From assembly GCA_948099385.1 (NCBI GenBank), contig CANUEZ040000107.1, forward strand, positions 5,828,001 to 5,892,000: a DNA stretch of 64,000 nt, given 5' to 3'. Below, one piece after another: positions 12,392-23,520 of this stretch. Position numbers and translations under genes: made by a program. This DNA comes from Fasciola hepatica (taxonomy: Eukaryota; Platyhelminthes; Trematoda; Plagiorchiida; Fasciolidae). The notes below the pieces were generated by a model. The model did no database searches, was not told the origin of the DNA, and was given only the letters and a program-made list of their open reading frames with translations. Each line of letters starts with the position of its first letter. Within the stretch, counting starts at the first letter, position 1.

Positions 12392-13093
12392 TTAGATCTG
12401 TTTTGCCCGTTGGAAGAGTCGCCCCTCAAGACTTATCTGCACGCCTTTATCTATTCTGTGTGCACTACTTAAATACCTACCCAAAGCGTCTGCCTCGCCT
12501 CGGTTGTCCGCTGCCACTACATGATCATGGGTCGTCAGTGGTCCTACTGCATCTTTCAACCAGCCCTTAGACTGTATATGGTTATGGTGCTTCTTCAGAT
12601 GCTTTTTGACACACTGGGCCAACCTTACTTCCTGCATGCGCTTAGTGGCTCGCCGGAAGTCCACCGTCTCATTTCTATGCTTCGTATGTCGCTTCACAGC
12701 CTCGTGACTCCCTGGAGCCATGAAGAGAGCCCTACTACGGTTTCGACGCTCAATTGGCCTGCCCATTGCAGTCCTACACCAAACCGGCTGGCCTCCACCC
12801 CTTATACTCTTCAAGGGAGCAAAAGCCTTTCGTAGGGTAGGTAGAGATCCTTTAATCGCTTTCCAGCCTTCCTCCAAACCAGCGTTGCCCTCTGCGCTCC
12901 ATATTAGATCGACCGCTGTATTTCGAAGCCCAGAAATATTCATATTTGCGAGGCTTTTGATCAACCTCGAGGATTCTTTGGGTTGCCGCATGAAAAGGGT
13001 GAATTTGCCACTGACTTGATCGCCATTACCCAACGGAGAGTGAACCTGGAGTTCCGCTACATCATACTCATTATTTGTTATCACTAGAACCAA
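12392..13093 (-). pseudogene. CR1-like linker between endonuclease and RT (A1), 233-codon open stretch
   Basis: This is the longest continuous open stretch of copy A1. It overlaps the end of the endonuclease region, contains a WKAIKGSLPTLRKAFAPLKS helix, a basic middle (KRHTKHRNETVDFRRATKRM) and a region with DNRGEADALGRYLSS, all matching the endonuclease-RT connector of this family. The equivalent block of plus-strand copy A2 (21536-22146) has the same layout, including DNKQKADALRKYF. It has no independent function. Openness over 233 codons shows that decay here is uneven. Confidence 0.6.
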
Positions 13094-13660
13094 CTAGGAT
13101 GAGGGTACAACAAGTGCTATACCTGGTGTTTTCACTAACGTGTTGGAACAGAGCATTCGAATGGAGCCGCCGTAGATACCCCTTTTCCTGGGTTCCCGGA
13201 GTGTACGCCTCGGCTACCCAGTCTACGTGTGGTGCAGTGCAGTCTCCTACCGTTGGGGTCATATTGGTGTCCTTAACTAGCGAGTGGAGAGGTTGATTGT
13301 TCCCATCCCGGTTTGATCCCGGGGCCCAATAAGCACAGACCACGGTTGACCTTCCGTTCGAGAGTGTGAGCTTAACCGTGAACAGTCATATATTTCGAGT
13401 ACAAACCATGGTCTGGATCCCACATGGTTTGAGCCCGCCCCAATGAAAACTGCCGCCCCCCCCTATACAGTCATGCTCCCTGTCCTTTCCATACACAGCA
13501 AGCCAATTTCGTATTAATACCTGTACTTGTTCACCTTTAGAGAGCAATATTTCCGTAGCAGCGAGGACGGACGAACTTTGCTCCTCTGCGAATATGAAGA
13601 GCTCCAGTCACTTGTCTAATGTTACATGCGTTGGCGTATAGCACCGCTGCAGTCATCTCA
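13071..13660 (-). pseudogene. CR1-like endonuclease domain remnant (A1)
   Basis: The minus-strand frame 13343-13071 reads CAYWAPGSNRDGNN, then VGDCTAPHVDW, the AP-endonuclease counterparts of the Y-x-P-P/S and GDFNAPH-DW motifs. The N-terminal portion continues upstream in a shifted frame (GSNHVGSRPWFVLEIYDC, then SNGRSTVVCAYW across the shift). The F-to-C change in GDFN and the frame breaks make it inactive. In a working element this domain nicks target DNA to prime reverse transcription. Confidence 0.65.
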
Positions 13661-14099
13661 GTGCCCACAATGTTTTTTGTTCACTGTTGGCTGGGCCTCG
13701 GGCGCGAAGCCCAAGATTGTGGCAGGTTTGTGCAGTGGTGTCCTCCACTGGAAAGCATGCCGCCCACTGGCCATCCGGGACTACTGAACACTGCCAACCT
13801 AACCCTATGGGCATTACCTTGACACCCAAGTTGCCGACGGTCGTGTCTTCTTCCCCTGGACGGCAATACCAATTTTCACATTTTAATATATCCTCAGTTA
13901 CCACAAACCCCAACGGCTTGCATGGCTTACTTACCGCCGTCGGTGAAGTAACTTAACCGCTGGACAAGGCTTTCTGCTGTCCTCGGGAACCTTTCTTTGG
14001 CGCTCCTGCGGGCTTAGCCACATTTTTGCCTGTGGGCAAACCACCCGGCATTACTATATGTTTGTCAGGTGTGGCCTGACATCAGCCCTTAGTGACGTG

Positions 14100-14990
14100 G
14101 ACTATCAGAGCCGCCTTGGCCCACTACACATCTCCGCGAAGCTTGTCCACAAGTTCGACCAGTATTGGTTGTGCGACATTCTTCCTCGTTTTCTTTAGCG
14201 AACATTTCCACGTCCCCACTCTACGAACCCTCTTGAGAGACACAGGACCTGGTGCACCTGCATGTCCTAGTATGTCACACCTCCTTCTCCAACTGATACC
14301 ATTTCTTGTTTTTGATTCCCGGATGAGAGGTCCCTCCTGATTCAGCATCAGTGGCCTGCAGCTTGATGCCCTTCCCAGCCACAGTGTACTCCTCTGCAGG
14401 TCCCTCTGCCGGATTTCCCAGTCACGATATCCGGATTTATCTGCATTTACGATGGTGTCCGTCGCCTTTGTTATGTTTTTCCTTTCCTTACCTTGTTTCT
14501 TTTTAGGTTTCTGCGCCATTCACTCACTCGTGGTACTTTGCCGCACAGGAGTGGACACATCTGGTATGGAGAAACCGCCCACCTGGCATTTTAATGACCC
14601 CTAGGACTGCTCTCTCGGTCTTTCCTCGGGCTTCTGCATATGACCTCACTAAAGAACCGCATTGTCGCGAATCGCGCTCAGCTCCTCTGCAAGCTTCAAG
14701 AAGAAGTTGGACCTAACCCCTTTTTTACTGCCTTAGAGAGACTAGCCTTGCGGCCCCCTTGCAGAGACCATTCACCCATTCGACCTAGCAGTTCTCACAG
14801 TAAAGCGGACACACATAGTTGCCAATCCTAGAACAGCCTTCGTTGGAGCACTTACTGCACACGTAGCACTCAATACCTCCATCCACTAGCTTCCCACATC
14901 CGGCGGCCATACCGGGATACGTCTCACGTGTTATGATTTGTGCGCGATACCGGCGAGACAATGACCAGAGAAGAACGGTACTCTTCACGA
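14100..14990 (-). pseudogene. CR1-like ORF1 remnant (Cys-rich and basic segments)
   Basis: The minus-strand frame 14988-14785 ends in a cysteine-rich stretch containing CYVCSKCSNEGC and, a few residues on, CPLYCENC. This is the spacing expected of a PHD-like finger, such as is reported in ORF1 of CR1 elements. A second frame (14519-14124) begins MAQKPKKKQGKERK, a strongly basic N-terminus suited to RNA binding. The order relative to the endonuclease fits ORF1. The exact ORF limits are not recoverable because of frame breaks, and the PHD reading is an inference from cysteine spacing. Confidence 0.45.
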
Positions 14991-17455
14991 AAAAGCCTAC
15001 TGCTTATAAACACTCCAATATACGTTGTTAAGTGAAACAGGAGATCCCAAAACATTTTTAGGGGAATTAAAACAGAAAGATCATCCGGATAAAAGCCTAC
15101 CTTGGGGTTACGCTAGTACGTACCGTGGTGCGAATTAACCTTTGTTATTCTGCGGTACACTTGAAAACTTGATTCTGCACAGGGCACTCCATAAATTCAG
15201 CCGACGAGGGACAAACAAGGTCGGGCGAAAAACACAAATTTAGAGGGAGAGTATGGGGGGCTGATCAATCCTGAGCTAGAAAATCGAGTTTGGTTTTTTC
15301 GATTACACTGACTGCTATGCAAACCTCCTTACAAGCAGCCGATGCAAAATTAGTAACTGCAGGCACCAATAGCAACCTAAAAATAGATAGGATGAGAATC
15401 ATAACCCCATACTGAAGCAAAGACCGGAATTTTCGCTGAGGGCTTTCCAAGGCCGTGCGCAAGACATATTGAAAACCTTCTCGGATGTCCTACGTTCCCT
15501 GTGAATGTGACCATATTTGACAATACTTTGCTAAGCTCCCCCCGTGCACAACACTTGCACGTTTGTTTGTCTGTGTGAAAAATTTGAACTTGGCCCTGAA
15601 CCGCTTCTGACTGTCGTGCTTGGAGTATGGGACCTCAAACATTTTGGTTTTTGCTATTTAGTCTATTCGGACGCATACGTGAGGTTTGTACATATTTTTA
15701 ATTTTTAATTTTCAATTCAGTACCACGGAAACTGCGAACCAATCTTGTTCTGGTTTTGGAACTCAGGCGTATTGGTCACGCTTTGCTCGATTTGCTGCAT
15801 TGTGACCCACACTGGGGTCAACAGTACCCCCATGCGCTAAGCCAGCTAACAATGAAAGCCCGGGGCAACGCGGATTTCGCAGGTGAGCCAAATAAAAAGC
15901 CATACGCTTCGTGGACGCCGTTGTTTATATACCCAGTGGTGGGCAGTATTTTATCAGTAGCATCACTAATCTCCCTCGTAGTCGTTTAGAATGAACTTTT
16001 TCAGCCTTTGATAGTTTCTACGCGCGAATGTTCGCCTACTACCATGAATGAGGCTTTAGGTTCCCAGTTTTTTTCACTTGTTTTTCTCTCGTAGGCGACA
16101 ATTTTTCTTTCGGCAGAACGTCAACTTGCGACAGTGAGGTGGCCTTCCGTGATGTGTGGGGAGGAGAGTCCACTGCTGGACCCTTGCTTATTCGCACGTG
16201 ATAACGCTGACAAGCCTTATTTTCACGAGCATTCCCGTCAAGTTTCCTGCTGGCTGGCACCCTATTGCGACGGACGAAGGAAAAACCTTTGTCCACAGCA
16301 GGACTGGGGCTGTTATCTAGCCCACGAGCATGCGCCGCTCGAATAAATTTTCCCTCATCCGCAACTCAAACTATGGAGCACTGGTCATCCACTTCCCATT
16401 TGCTATTGTTACCATTCCTTTGTTGATCTCGTGGCACCTTCTGCAAAGATGGCAAACAACAGTACAACTGATTATCTGGCTACGTCTCTGTCAGTCTTAT
16501 AACAGGAGGTTGAGTAGGGACACTCGATTCATTTTGGAAATCATTATCTTTATCGCCAATCCACGCATGAATTCCGTTTTATCACTCCGAACCAAGCTTT
16601 TACTGGCTCTACTACATGTGACATACACAAGTGCAGGCCTTACTCAATCCTTTTCCGCTATGTACCCTTCCCAACAGGTTCGCATAAATATCTCCGTGAT
16701 TCGCGACTTTGGTTCGATTTGTGATCGGATTTATCACCGCCTCCATATGCATTCGTGTCTTTGGCTCTGCTGGCCGAACCTTCAAGGGCGCCCCAGATCG
16801 TACGAGATAAGCGATCGCATATGGCTGCTGCTTTTGAGTTCTTTCACTAGAGGGTCTGGGACACCACCGGGGTCAATTTGAGGTTCATCAAAATTGGTAT
16901 TTCTGTTTTCCGCGTGATAACCTGGTGAAAATTCAAGACGAGTCTGATGTGCAATGGGGTTTTAAGTTTCCCCCTTACCTTTACGGGGGAAGAGATGAAA
17001 TACATTCGGAATTGCTGGGTGTCTAACCTTTGTGCATACCAAGAAAGGAAATTCTGGAATCTCTATTGGCCGTGGTCATCAGCTGTCAAGTGGTGCGTTT
17101 GTTTCCTCTCGATGAGCTTCGTGGTTTTCAGAACTTCACATGTTAAAGACACATGGCTCCTACCCCCCCCTACGCAAAGTTTTATGCGCACCGGTTTGTT
17201 CCTGAACAACGTCAAATTCCCCAACATGGATCCAATCACTTAACCGAAAAAGTCAGACGGGGTTACCTTCCTCCCTGTGAGACTAGTTTCTCATCCCTAA
17301 ATCAGGAAGAGACGGTTCCCCGAGAGGCATTTTCAGTGAATGCACATGAGTTTGAAGCCCAGAAGTAGGCCGCAGAGGTGAACGAACCAAAGGTCGCTGT
17401 CCACGCCCTAAGGAAGAGGTACCAAACTGAGGAGCCTGGCTATCAAACTTCTTTC
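14991..17455. other. Unassigned region
   Basis: No recognised domain was found. A 183-codon open frame (16330-16881, plus) has no motif I know and a composition that looks like chance. No exon-like structure, tRNA or clear repeat was identified. Confidence 0.45.
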
Positions 17456-17559
17456 AGCACCCGGGCCGTCGATCAGCTGTTTAGAATATCTTACGAGCGA
17501 AGTTTCGGTGTCTCCAAGAAGTATGAGTAAATTGAGGAGTTCTTGAGGCGGATTTTACT

Positions 17560-18000
17560 TAAGAGTTGCTTCCTCCATTCGGATCACCCGTATGACACCC
17601 ATGCCCAGGTACGTTCCCGCCTTCGGCCCCTTCCCCTTTTGAATATCTGTCCTCTCGGCAGGTAACCAAACGGGCCATCCGAGTACACGACATCCCGACG
17701 GCAGCGGGCTCCACAGTAGCTGCGAAACGAGTTGTTTCCCCGGCTGCAAAGTTGAGTCATGAAGTGAAATGTTTCAGAGGAGTATCCATCGACAAGGCTC
17801 TTCATCCAAGGCCGTGTATTTGGAAGGCTCAACTGGCAAACCCGCAGAAAGATGATCCCAAGCTCACCAGGCTGCCCGTTTTCCAGGTTAATTGCCTCGA
17901 AGATCAATCTCAGAGTCCTCTATCGGATGTTCCCGTAGTCAGTCCATGTCGCGTTATGGGAGGCGCCCGGGGCAGTAGACCTGGTTTACAGGATTCCTGA
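17560..18000 (+). pseudogene. CR1-B ORF1 fragment
   Basis: Reading plus, a shifted-frame stretch (SSIRITRMTPMP..., VTKRAIRVHDIPTAAGSTVA, AKRVVSPAAKL, GVSIDKALHPRP, DDPKLTRLP) matches ORF1 of copy B1 (FLNSYHP, WLITKRTNGVHGTLIEI, AKRVAFSAAKLEEEVKG, VTIDKPVHLRL, TDPKLRVLP). ORF1 of such elements is an RNA-binding, particle-forming protein. Frame breaks rule out expression of this copy. Confidence 0.6.
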
Positions 18001-18899
18001 AGTCTACTAAAGGTATCCCAGACCCCACAGCTGGCAATCAGCCCGCATTACCGGATGATATTCTCCAATCCCTGAGCTTGAATACCAACCTCCAACCTCC
18101 CCTCCTTGAATGTTACCGGGGGGAGTTTAGAGCGACAGAAAGGAAAACCGATGCGATCATGTGAAACGGGATCATGAATAAGGAGATCCAAAGCACTGAA
18201 CCCCGCAGCTTTCAAGAAGGACAGCCTATTATTTTTAGATATCGAGGTATGTAGGTCGTCTGCCTGATATACTGCCTCACAGGTTGCCAGATGTCAGAAC
18301 CTATCAACTCCCTCAGCAACCTGCCTACCCCTCAGCCCCCAGCACCCACAGCTCCTGACTTTCCCAGGGCCTCCGGTCCATCTCCAATTCTCCCCCTTTC
18401 CTTCTCTTCAAAATCAAAGTAACTCGTCTCCAGAAATTTTGAAACAACTCTAACAACTGCTTAACTCCGTCTACGGCAATAGCATGGGTCCGCTCAATAA
18501 GACCCCGGAGCTTCCGAAGCTGGCGGTGGATGAGGAGTCTCAAGTCATAGCCCTCACAGAAACCTAGCTCCCCCTTGCCACCACTTATGCCGAAATACTC
18601 ATTCCGGGGTACTCGTTAATTAGGCAGGACGCCAGCAGAAGTCTTGGCGGTGGGCTTGTCACAAGCTACGATAACTCTGTCTCACCTTGTGCCTACTAAA
18701 TACCCCTACCTCATATACTGCTTATCTGTTGGTTGTCTTTACCCTCTCCCGGATGGACACCCTGCTGCGAAGTGTGGTCCGCCATCCACCCACATGCAGT
18801 CCTGACGGTAACCTTGGACTCGTGGACTTATTAGCCCCCTGAAGTGCTTCACCGGTCCGCTGATCACTGGTGACCTCACCCCACCCAGTACTGACCGGC

Positions 18900-18911
18900 A
18901 ACGAGCTTATG
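18900..18911. repeat. Left TSD of the SINE
   Basis: AACGAGCTTATG, repeated exactly at 19077-19088. It marks staggered target cleavage during retroposition. Confidence 0.85.
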
Positions 18912-19076
18912 TATTGATCTATTGATGGTTGGCAGATTTTCATAATGTTTTGAGGTGATCCAAATGTGAAAAGTCTTTGGCCCCGGCGGGATTCGAACCC
19001 ACGCATGGTCACCACCCTCGCTTTAGTACCGCGAGTGCTCTACCAGCTGAGCTACGAGGCCACGCCTCAACCTCAA
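18912..19076 (-). mobile_element. tRNA-derived SINE with 12-bp TSD
   Basis: A 165-bp minus-strand unit is flanked by a perfect 12-bp direct repeat AACGAGCTTATG (18900-18911 and 19077-19088). It consists of a 15-nt leader, a tRNA-like head (18978-19061) and a tail of about 65 nt ending in an ATCAATAGATCAATA-type repeat. The head has a textbook A box (TAGCTCAGCTGG) and B box (GGTTCGAATCC), so RNA polymerase III could transcribe it. It interrupts the CR1-B2 endonuclease, which dates it as younger than that element. It needs a LINE partner for mobility. Confidence 0.8.
18978..19061 (-). ncRNA. tRNA-like head of the SINE (tRNA-like cloverleaf)
   Basis: The minus strand folds as a tRNA: acceptor GGCCTCG/CGGGGCC (7 bp, one G-U), D arm GCTC/GAGC, T arm GTGGG/CCCGC around TTCGAAT, and discriminator A. 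The anticodon stem is imperfect. Read with a 7-nt loop, T33 precedes ACT, and a longer variable region follows (a type II, serine-like layout). Because it sits inside a TSD-flanked unit with a non-tRNA tail, I call it SINE-derived rather than a functional tRNA gene. Confidence 0.65.
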
Positions 19077-19088
19077 AACGAGCTTATG
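19077..19088. repeat. Right TSD of the SINE
   Basis: Exact second copy of AACGAGCTTATG. The CR1-B2 coding similarity resumes immediately after it. Confidence 0.85.
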
Positions 19089-19784
19089 CCCCTGATGCCG
19101 CCTTTGGTTAACCCCTTTCCGGATCTGGTTCTCAAGAGCCGCCACGTACAGAACATAGAAGATCCAACCAGATATCGCGTGGGACACTCCGTTTAATGGG
19201 TTTGATCGTCACCAATGAATAGTTTCAAATAGATGTGATACACTTCTTGCTGCCTCTTGTGAAAGGTGGTCGAGCTTTCGTTGTGTTCGATGGTAGTGTT
19301 GATTGACCCCCGTTTTTTCAGAAACCAAAATTTTGAGATCCCTAAAAAACCGTTTCTGATCAAGACTGCATCTTTTCGCCCCCAGCTGAACTCAGCTAGC
19401 CTAGGCAACTCCGCTGAGGAGGTGGCGGAATATCACAGACATTTGATTTCCCTGGATGATAGGCTACCCTTCCCCGGAATCGTTCACTCGCAGACCAGTA
19501 AAGGGCCCCTCCTCCTGCCCGTCAGATGCATTCCAGATAAGCTTGCGCACCTCTTGGCTAGACAGAAAGCCATAGGTTACTCTTGCGGTTTCTAAAGCAA
19601 TGTTCTCGATGTCTTTCACGGTCTGGCTGAAACCCGCGATGATGGCTAGCTTCCACACGCTGAACTGGTTGGTTTCGCTTAGGCTTTCGACAAGGTAGCA
19701 CAAGCCCATCTTTACGAGCCGCGAAAATACGGAACAATAGTCCCAGGGTCGGACATCTGACTCTGCCCCCTAACCGACCACGCC

Positions 19785-20510
19785 TTGAAAGCTAAGGTAG
19801 GGAACGTTCCGTCTCAACCTTTCACAGTAACAGCTGGTGTCCAGCAAGGATCCTCTCCAGCTGACGTCGCCATGTATGCGGACGGAGTTACCCACTGTTC
19901 TTCCAGCTTTGAGTGCTTGCAAGCTGCGGCTGAAGAAAGGAAACGCCAGTCCGAGGACTGCAACATCCCAGCTAATGACGGCAAAAGCTTGAGCATGCAG
20001 TTTGTCAGAGAGGTCAAAATGCCAAAAGTTGACCGACACCAGGTCCTTGGTTTCCTATGAGACTGCGAACTATTCTTCTGCTATCTTCAAAAGCTTGCTA
20101 GCAATGCCACCTTTGAGTCATAAATATGATTCGAGGGTTCTTTCGGCGCTTCCCGATGGGTGACTCTTTCATAGTTTCCGGCACATACATGCGTTCGCTG
20201 CTTAAGTACGGAAGTTAGATAGTGCCCGAAGTCATGAGACTCTAGGATAGGTTTACAGGGCTTCCGTTATTCAACGAATAATCTTTATCCCTTTGACCTG
20301 GGACCTGTTTTTACGTTGCAAACTTCTGAATCAGGTAGTAAAGCCTGTTCTTCCTCCGTCTCTCTGCACTTATCTCTCCGTGGTCACAGCAGAAAGCTCT
20401 TAAACCGGGACCGCGTACCTCTTCACGAATTACTTTTCTCAACTACAGGGTTATTACGCTGCGGAAAGGTCTTCTGCAAGATATTACTCTTCCGCAGAAC
20501 AAAGCCTTCT
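19785..20510 (+). pseudogene. CR1-B reverse transcriptase C-terminal remnant
   Basis: The frame 19785-20060 reads FTVTAGVQQGSSPADVAMYA then DGVT. This compresses motif B (TAGVQQGS, against TTGAPQAS in B1) onto the active-site box, here YADG instead of YIDD/YADD, with an internal deletion between them. Near 20365 the segment SLHLSLRGHSRKLL matches B1's CPSPSLRGHSKKVF, the C-terminal block of CR1-type proteins. The loss of the second aspartate and the deletion make it inactive. Confidence 0.6.
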
Positions 20511-20550
20511 ACAAGTAAAAGCCAGACCACAGCCTTACCCCAGAGAGCCT

Positions 20551-21190
20551 GATGCGGGTCGCATGGCCGCTTGCAGAGCACGCGACTTAAAATTCCAGGT
20601 GTTCAAAGTTCGGCTAAATTTCCGGACTAGTCTGCGGTAACCAATCTAAGCAGGCTGTTGCAAAGCTGAGCACTCACCCGGTGCTCAGCGGTCTGTCTTC
20701 CTGATCACCGACAATACAAGAGGCAAGAGGCGATCACGACCAGCTCTCTGGATCTTTCCGTGTCCTTCGGTGGTCTAACCTCCGGCTCACTGACCATACC
20801 AGATGCAAGACAATGTCACGATCTGAAATTCGAATCCCCTCTTTTCCCGTCACCTAAATATCCAGTGACCGATTTTCCAGCTTATCCGTGGCACTCAAAA
20901 AACAAAATGATCGCAAGATCCGGAAAAATTCTGGCTTCGGCTTCGAATCCGTTTACTACATCAGGCTCTCAAGTCCTTAGGGCTTCAAGACCATCTTAGT
21001 CTCCCCCAGGAATTTCTTGTCCAGGAACAAAAGCAAGGGTGAAGTAGATATCTGATTTGCATTTTTGTTCCTCTATATATCTACAAACTTCTCACCCCTA
21101 TCCTTGTTATGGCACCGTCCATAGTGGGATACTGCTTCATATCTGATCTGGTTCAGTGTCAGGCCGCCCAAACGGAAGAGCTTTGAGCTC
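20551..21190. other. Unassigned spacer between two CR1-like copies
   Basis: Only short open frames without motifs were seen. It separates the B2 3' end from the A2 5' part and may hold unrecognised untranslated regions of either. Confidence 0.4.
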
Positions 21191-21199
21191 AGAGAGATT

Positions 21200-23520
21200 C
21201 TACGACGGGTGAAATAAGCAGGATACAGGCAAGCTCGGAAATAGCACTAGGGAGCAACAGAAATATAGTTCTAAAGGGTCCAAGCAAGCCGTTTTATAGG
21301 GAGATACACCAGGAGACCCAGGATCAGCGACAGTGGGTTATGGACCTGCTAAGACAAGTTGGGGTACCATCCTCCGTCCTTGTTTGGAGGTATTACGCCT
21401 GGGGAGATGGACGCTAAAAGGTGACGAACAATCACCTGGCAGGGGCTAAACTGGTGGAGTTCGCGAACCCCGAATATCTAGACGCGTAGTCGCCGCGGCG
21501 GACAGAAGCATTGTGAATTCCAGGGGAGGTATTAGATGGCGAAGATGATGGCTTGGGATACCAAGTGCAAGGCGGAAGAAGTGCGGGAGATTATACGAAG
21601 CTGCTTACTACGTGTGACGAATGAAGTAGCTCCTTTGCGCAGGTTCCGGAGAAGAGACTCACCACCGTGGTTGAAAAGCCGTATCACCAGGGCATTGAGG
21701 CGCACACAACAAGCATGGCGGGGGGTTCAGGAAAGTGGTGGACATGGCGGCTTTGCCTGCTACGAAAGAATAAACAGGAAGTTAGTGGATCAACAGAGGT
21801 CTAAGAAACTAACATACGAACTGGGGATCGCCAAGGTAACGAAATAACAACAAAAGTGGTCTACCACTACCCCCAGGTCAAAGAGGTGACGAGGGTTTCA
21901 GTGAGAGGAATAAGGATTGGGAAGGGAAGACCAGCTATGGACAACAAGCAAAAGGCAGATGCTCTTAGGAAGTACTTCAAGGAGGTCCACAGGGTGGACC
22001 AAGGTGGTCCACCTGCTCCTCTAGAAAGGCCCTGGCCTAGGCAGATGGGGGACTTTGAGGTTACACCGGAAGATATTTTACTGGTCTTAAAAGCAATTGG
22101 TCAGGGGATATCGCAGGACCAGACGGCTTTCTCCTCGCAATCCTGAAACGGCTGGCCCGGATACTGGCAGGCCTTTTGGCCGGGTCGTTCATCGAACCTC
22201 TCAGGTAGGAACGATTGCCTGTCGAATGGAAAACGCTGGAAACCACTACAATACGCAAAGATGGTGCAAGGGGTTACGGAGGACCATCGCCCTGTTAGCC
22301 TACTCCAGGTAGTCCTAAGAGTAACGGACAGAGTAATTGGGAAGTTACTGGTGAGGCCCCTGGAGATGAATAACCTAGCTGCAGCAGGAAAGCATGGGTT
22401 CACAAGACGAAAGTCCCGCGCAAGCAGCCTCCTGGGACTTCTTGACGAGGTAACTGGGAGACAAGAGCAAGAAGGAGGAGCTGAGATGTGTTATATTGAC
22501 TTTCGCAAAGAGTCTGTTAGCGTGAACCGCAGGCTGTTGCTGCATAAGCTAGGTGGATTGGATGTGGCTGTGGAGGTAATGGACTGATCAGAAGCCCGCC
22601 TGTGCGACGGAGGGTTCTACGTCAAGGCTAAGGACGCTAAGTGCGCAATGGCGAAGGTTACCAGCGAGGTTCTGCAAGGATCGGTTCTGGTACCACTGCT
22701 TTTTCTGGTATGTGGGCAATCTACCGAGTGCCCTTAGATCCCCAACTTCTTGTTCGCAGAGGACGTTAAAATTGTCGGATCTCCGGAATCCACCCACATT
22801 CAAGATGACCTGGATGTCATACATAACTGGACAGTAGCCTGGGAGCTAGCCTTGAAAACTGGGAAATGTACTCGCCTGTTGGAAGGTGGGTCCGGGGGAC
22901 CCGCTACCTGAACCTGGACAACCCAGGACCAATGGCCCAAAAGGCAAGGACCCGAGACTTGGAGATAATTGTAGCAAGCAACAATAAGCCGTTGGCGCAG
23001 TGTCTGTCAGCGACCAAACTGAAAAACACAGTGACTTCAAGGGACCAAAGTATTACGCCAACTTTTTACGTCGCACTGGTGAGACTCTACCTAGAGTAAG
23101 TAGTTCAGGCATGGGCTCCACAGTTAGTTAGGGGTAGCCACACTAGGTAGGGTCCAAAGGAGGATCACGAGAACCGCTTCCGGCCCAGTGGGACTAGGGT
23201 ACTAGCATAGATTGACACCGCTGGATTTGTACTCCCTCAAGAGTAGGCGCTCGAGGGGGGACCTGATAGAATCAATAAAGGAACAAAACGGCTGTCAAGA
23301 AAGAACCAGCCACAGTTAGCCCGTGACAGAAAGCGAATCCTTGGAGGGCATAAACTGAAGCCAGTTAAGCCAAGGGCCAAGAAGAATATCGGGGCTCAGT
23401 TCTTCTCTTACAGAGTGATAAACGACTGAATTAAACTGTCTGCAGGTGTTGCCGTTGCAGATACCGTCATCAGTTTTGAAAAGAAGTTTGGCCTAGGGTG
23501 GACACCAACATTTCCGGAAT
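21200..23520 (+). mobile_element. CR1-like non-LTR retrotransposon, copy A2 (5' truncated)
   Basis: The plus strand carries the family-A ORF2 from the endonuclease end through linker, RT and C-terminus. Linker: 21536-21847 and 21856-22146 (LRRTQQAWRGVQESGG, QRSKKLTYELG, KADALRKYFKEVHRV). RT: 22150-22860, with DHRPVSLLQVVLRVTDRVIG, MCYIDFRKESVSVNRRLL (motif A), VLQGSVLVPLLFLVCG (motif B) and NFLFAEDVKIVGSPES (ADD changed to AED). C-terminus: 23100-23500, with a basic stretch and a VFSYRVIND-like segment. No endonuclease N-terminus or ORF1 is visible and the shared CR1-A 3' region is absent, so it may be a distinct subfamily. Confidence 0.7.
22150..22860 (+). pseudogene. CR1-A2 reverse transcriptase remnant
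   Basis: Open frame 22261-22587 holds the palm start (VSLLQVVLRVTDRVIGKLL, KHGFTRRKSRASSLLGLLDE, then CYIDFRKESVSVNRRL). After an in-frame stop the same region continues with VLQGSVLVPLLFLV and FAEDVKIVG. The first catalytic aspartate (YIDF) is intact, but the second box is AED and two or more frame breaks occur. Confidence 0.65.

Larger units (their letters stand above)
10570..14990 (-). mobile_element. CR1-like non-LTR retrotransposon, copy A1
   Basis: The minus strand shows the two-ORF plan of CR1-like elements in order: a cysteine-rich, basic ORF1 region (14990-14100), an apurinic endonuclease (about 13660-13070), a linker (13093-12390), reverse transcriptase (12303-about 11700), the C-terminal region (11284-11040) and a 3' region (10860-10570) that is also present at 26838-27060. 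It spans 4.4 kb, close to full length, but contains many frameshifts and stops, and the catalytic YADD box reads VDG. No target-site duplication could be defined. Confidence 0.75.
18470..19260 (+). pseudogene. CR1-B endonuclease fragment split by a SINE
   Basis: Before the insertion the plus strand reads VIALTET at the catalytic glutamate (matching QIIALTETWL in copy B1), then ILIPGYSLIRQDASR and GGGLVTSYDNS. After the insertion it resumes with NPFPDLVLKSRHVQNIEDPT, RYRVGHS and an IVTNE segment, matching B1's NVKDPTRYRTGHA...VITNEWFQVD. The 177-bp interruption is the SINE plus one TSD copy. Confidence 0.65.
17456..20550 (+). mobile_element. CR1-like non-LTR retrotransposon, copy B2 (old)
   Basis: The plus strand carries, in order, an ORF1 segment (17560-18000), a proline-rich spacer (18320-18420), the endonuclease start (about 18470), an interrupted endonuclease (to about 19260), a fragment with the RT active-site box (19785-20060) and a C-terminal LRGH segment (about 20360-20410). 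Each part aligns by eye with minus-strand copy B1 (28849-24095). It is heavily decayed and internally shortened, and a SINE has inserted into the endonuclease. Confidence 0.65.

Noticed and set aside
16330..16881. 183-codon open frame as a protein gene
   Set aside because: No recognisable motif, no splice or neighbouring exon context, composition like chance translation; no homologous frame elsewhere in the window.
18978..19061. Functional tRNA gene
   Set aside because: The cloverleaf is good, but the unit sits inside a 12-bp TSD with a non-tRNA tail, has a distorted anticodon stem and interrupts a LINE, so it is a SINE head.
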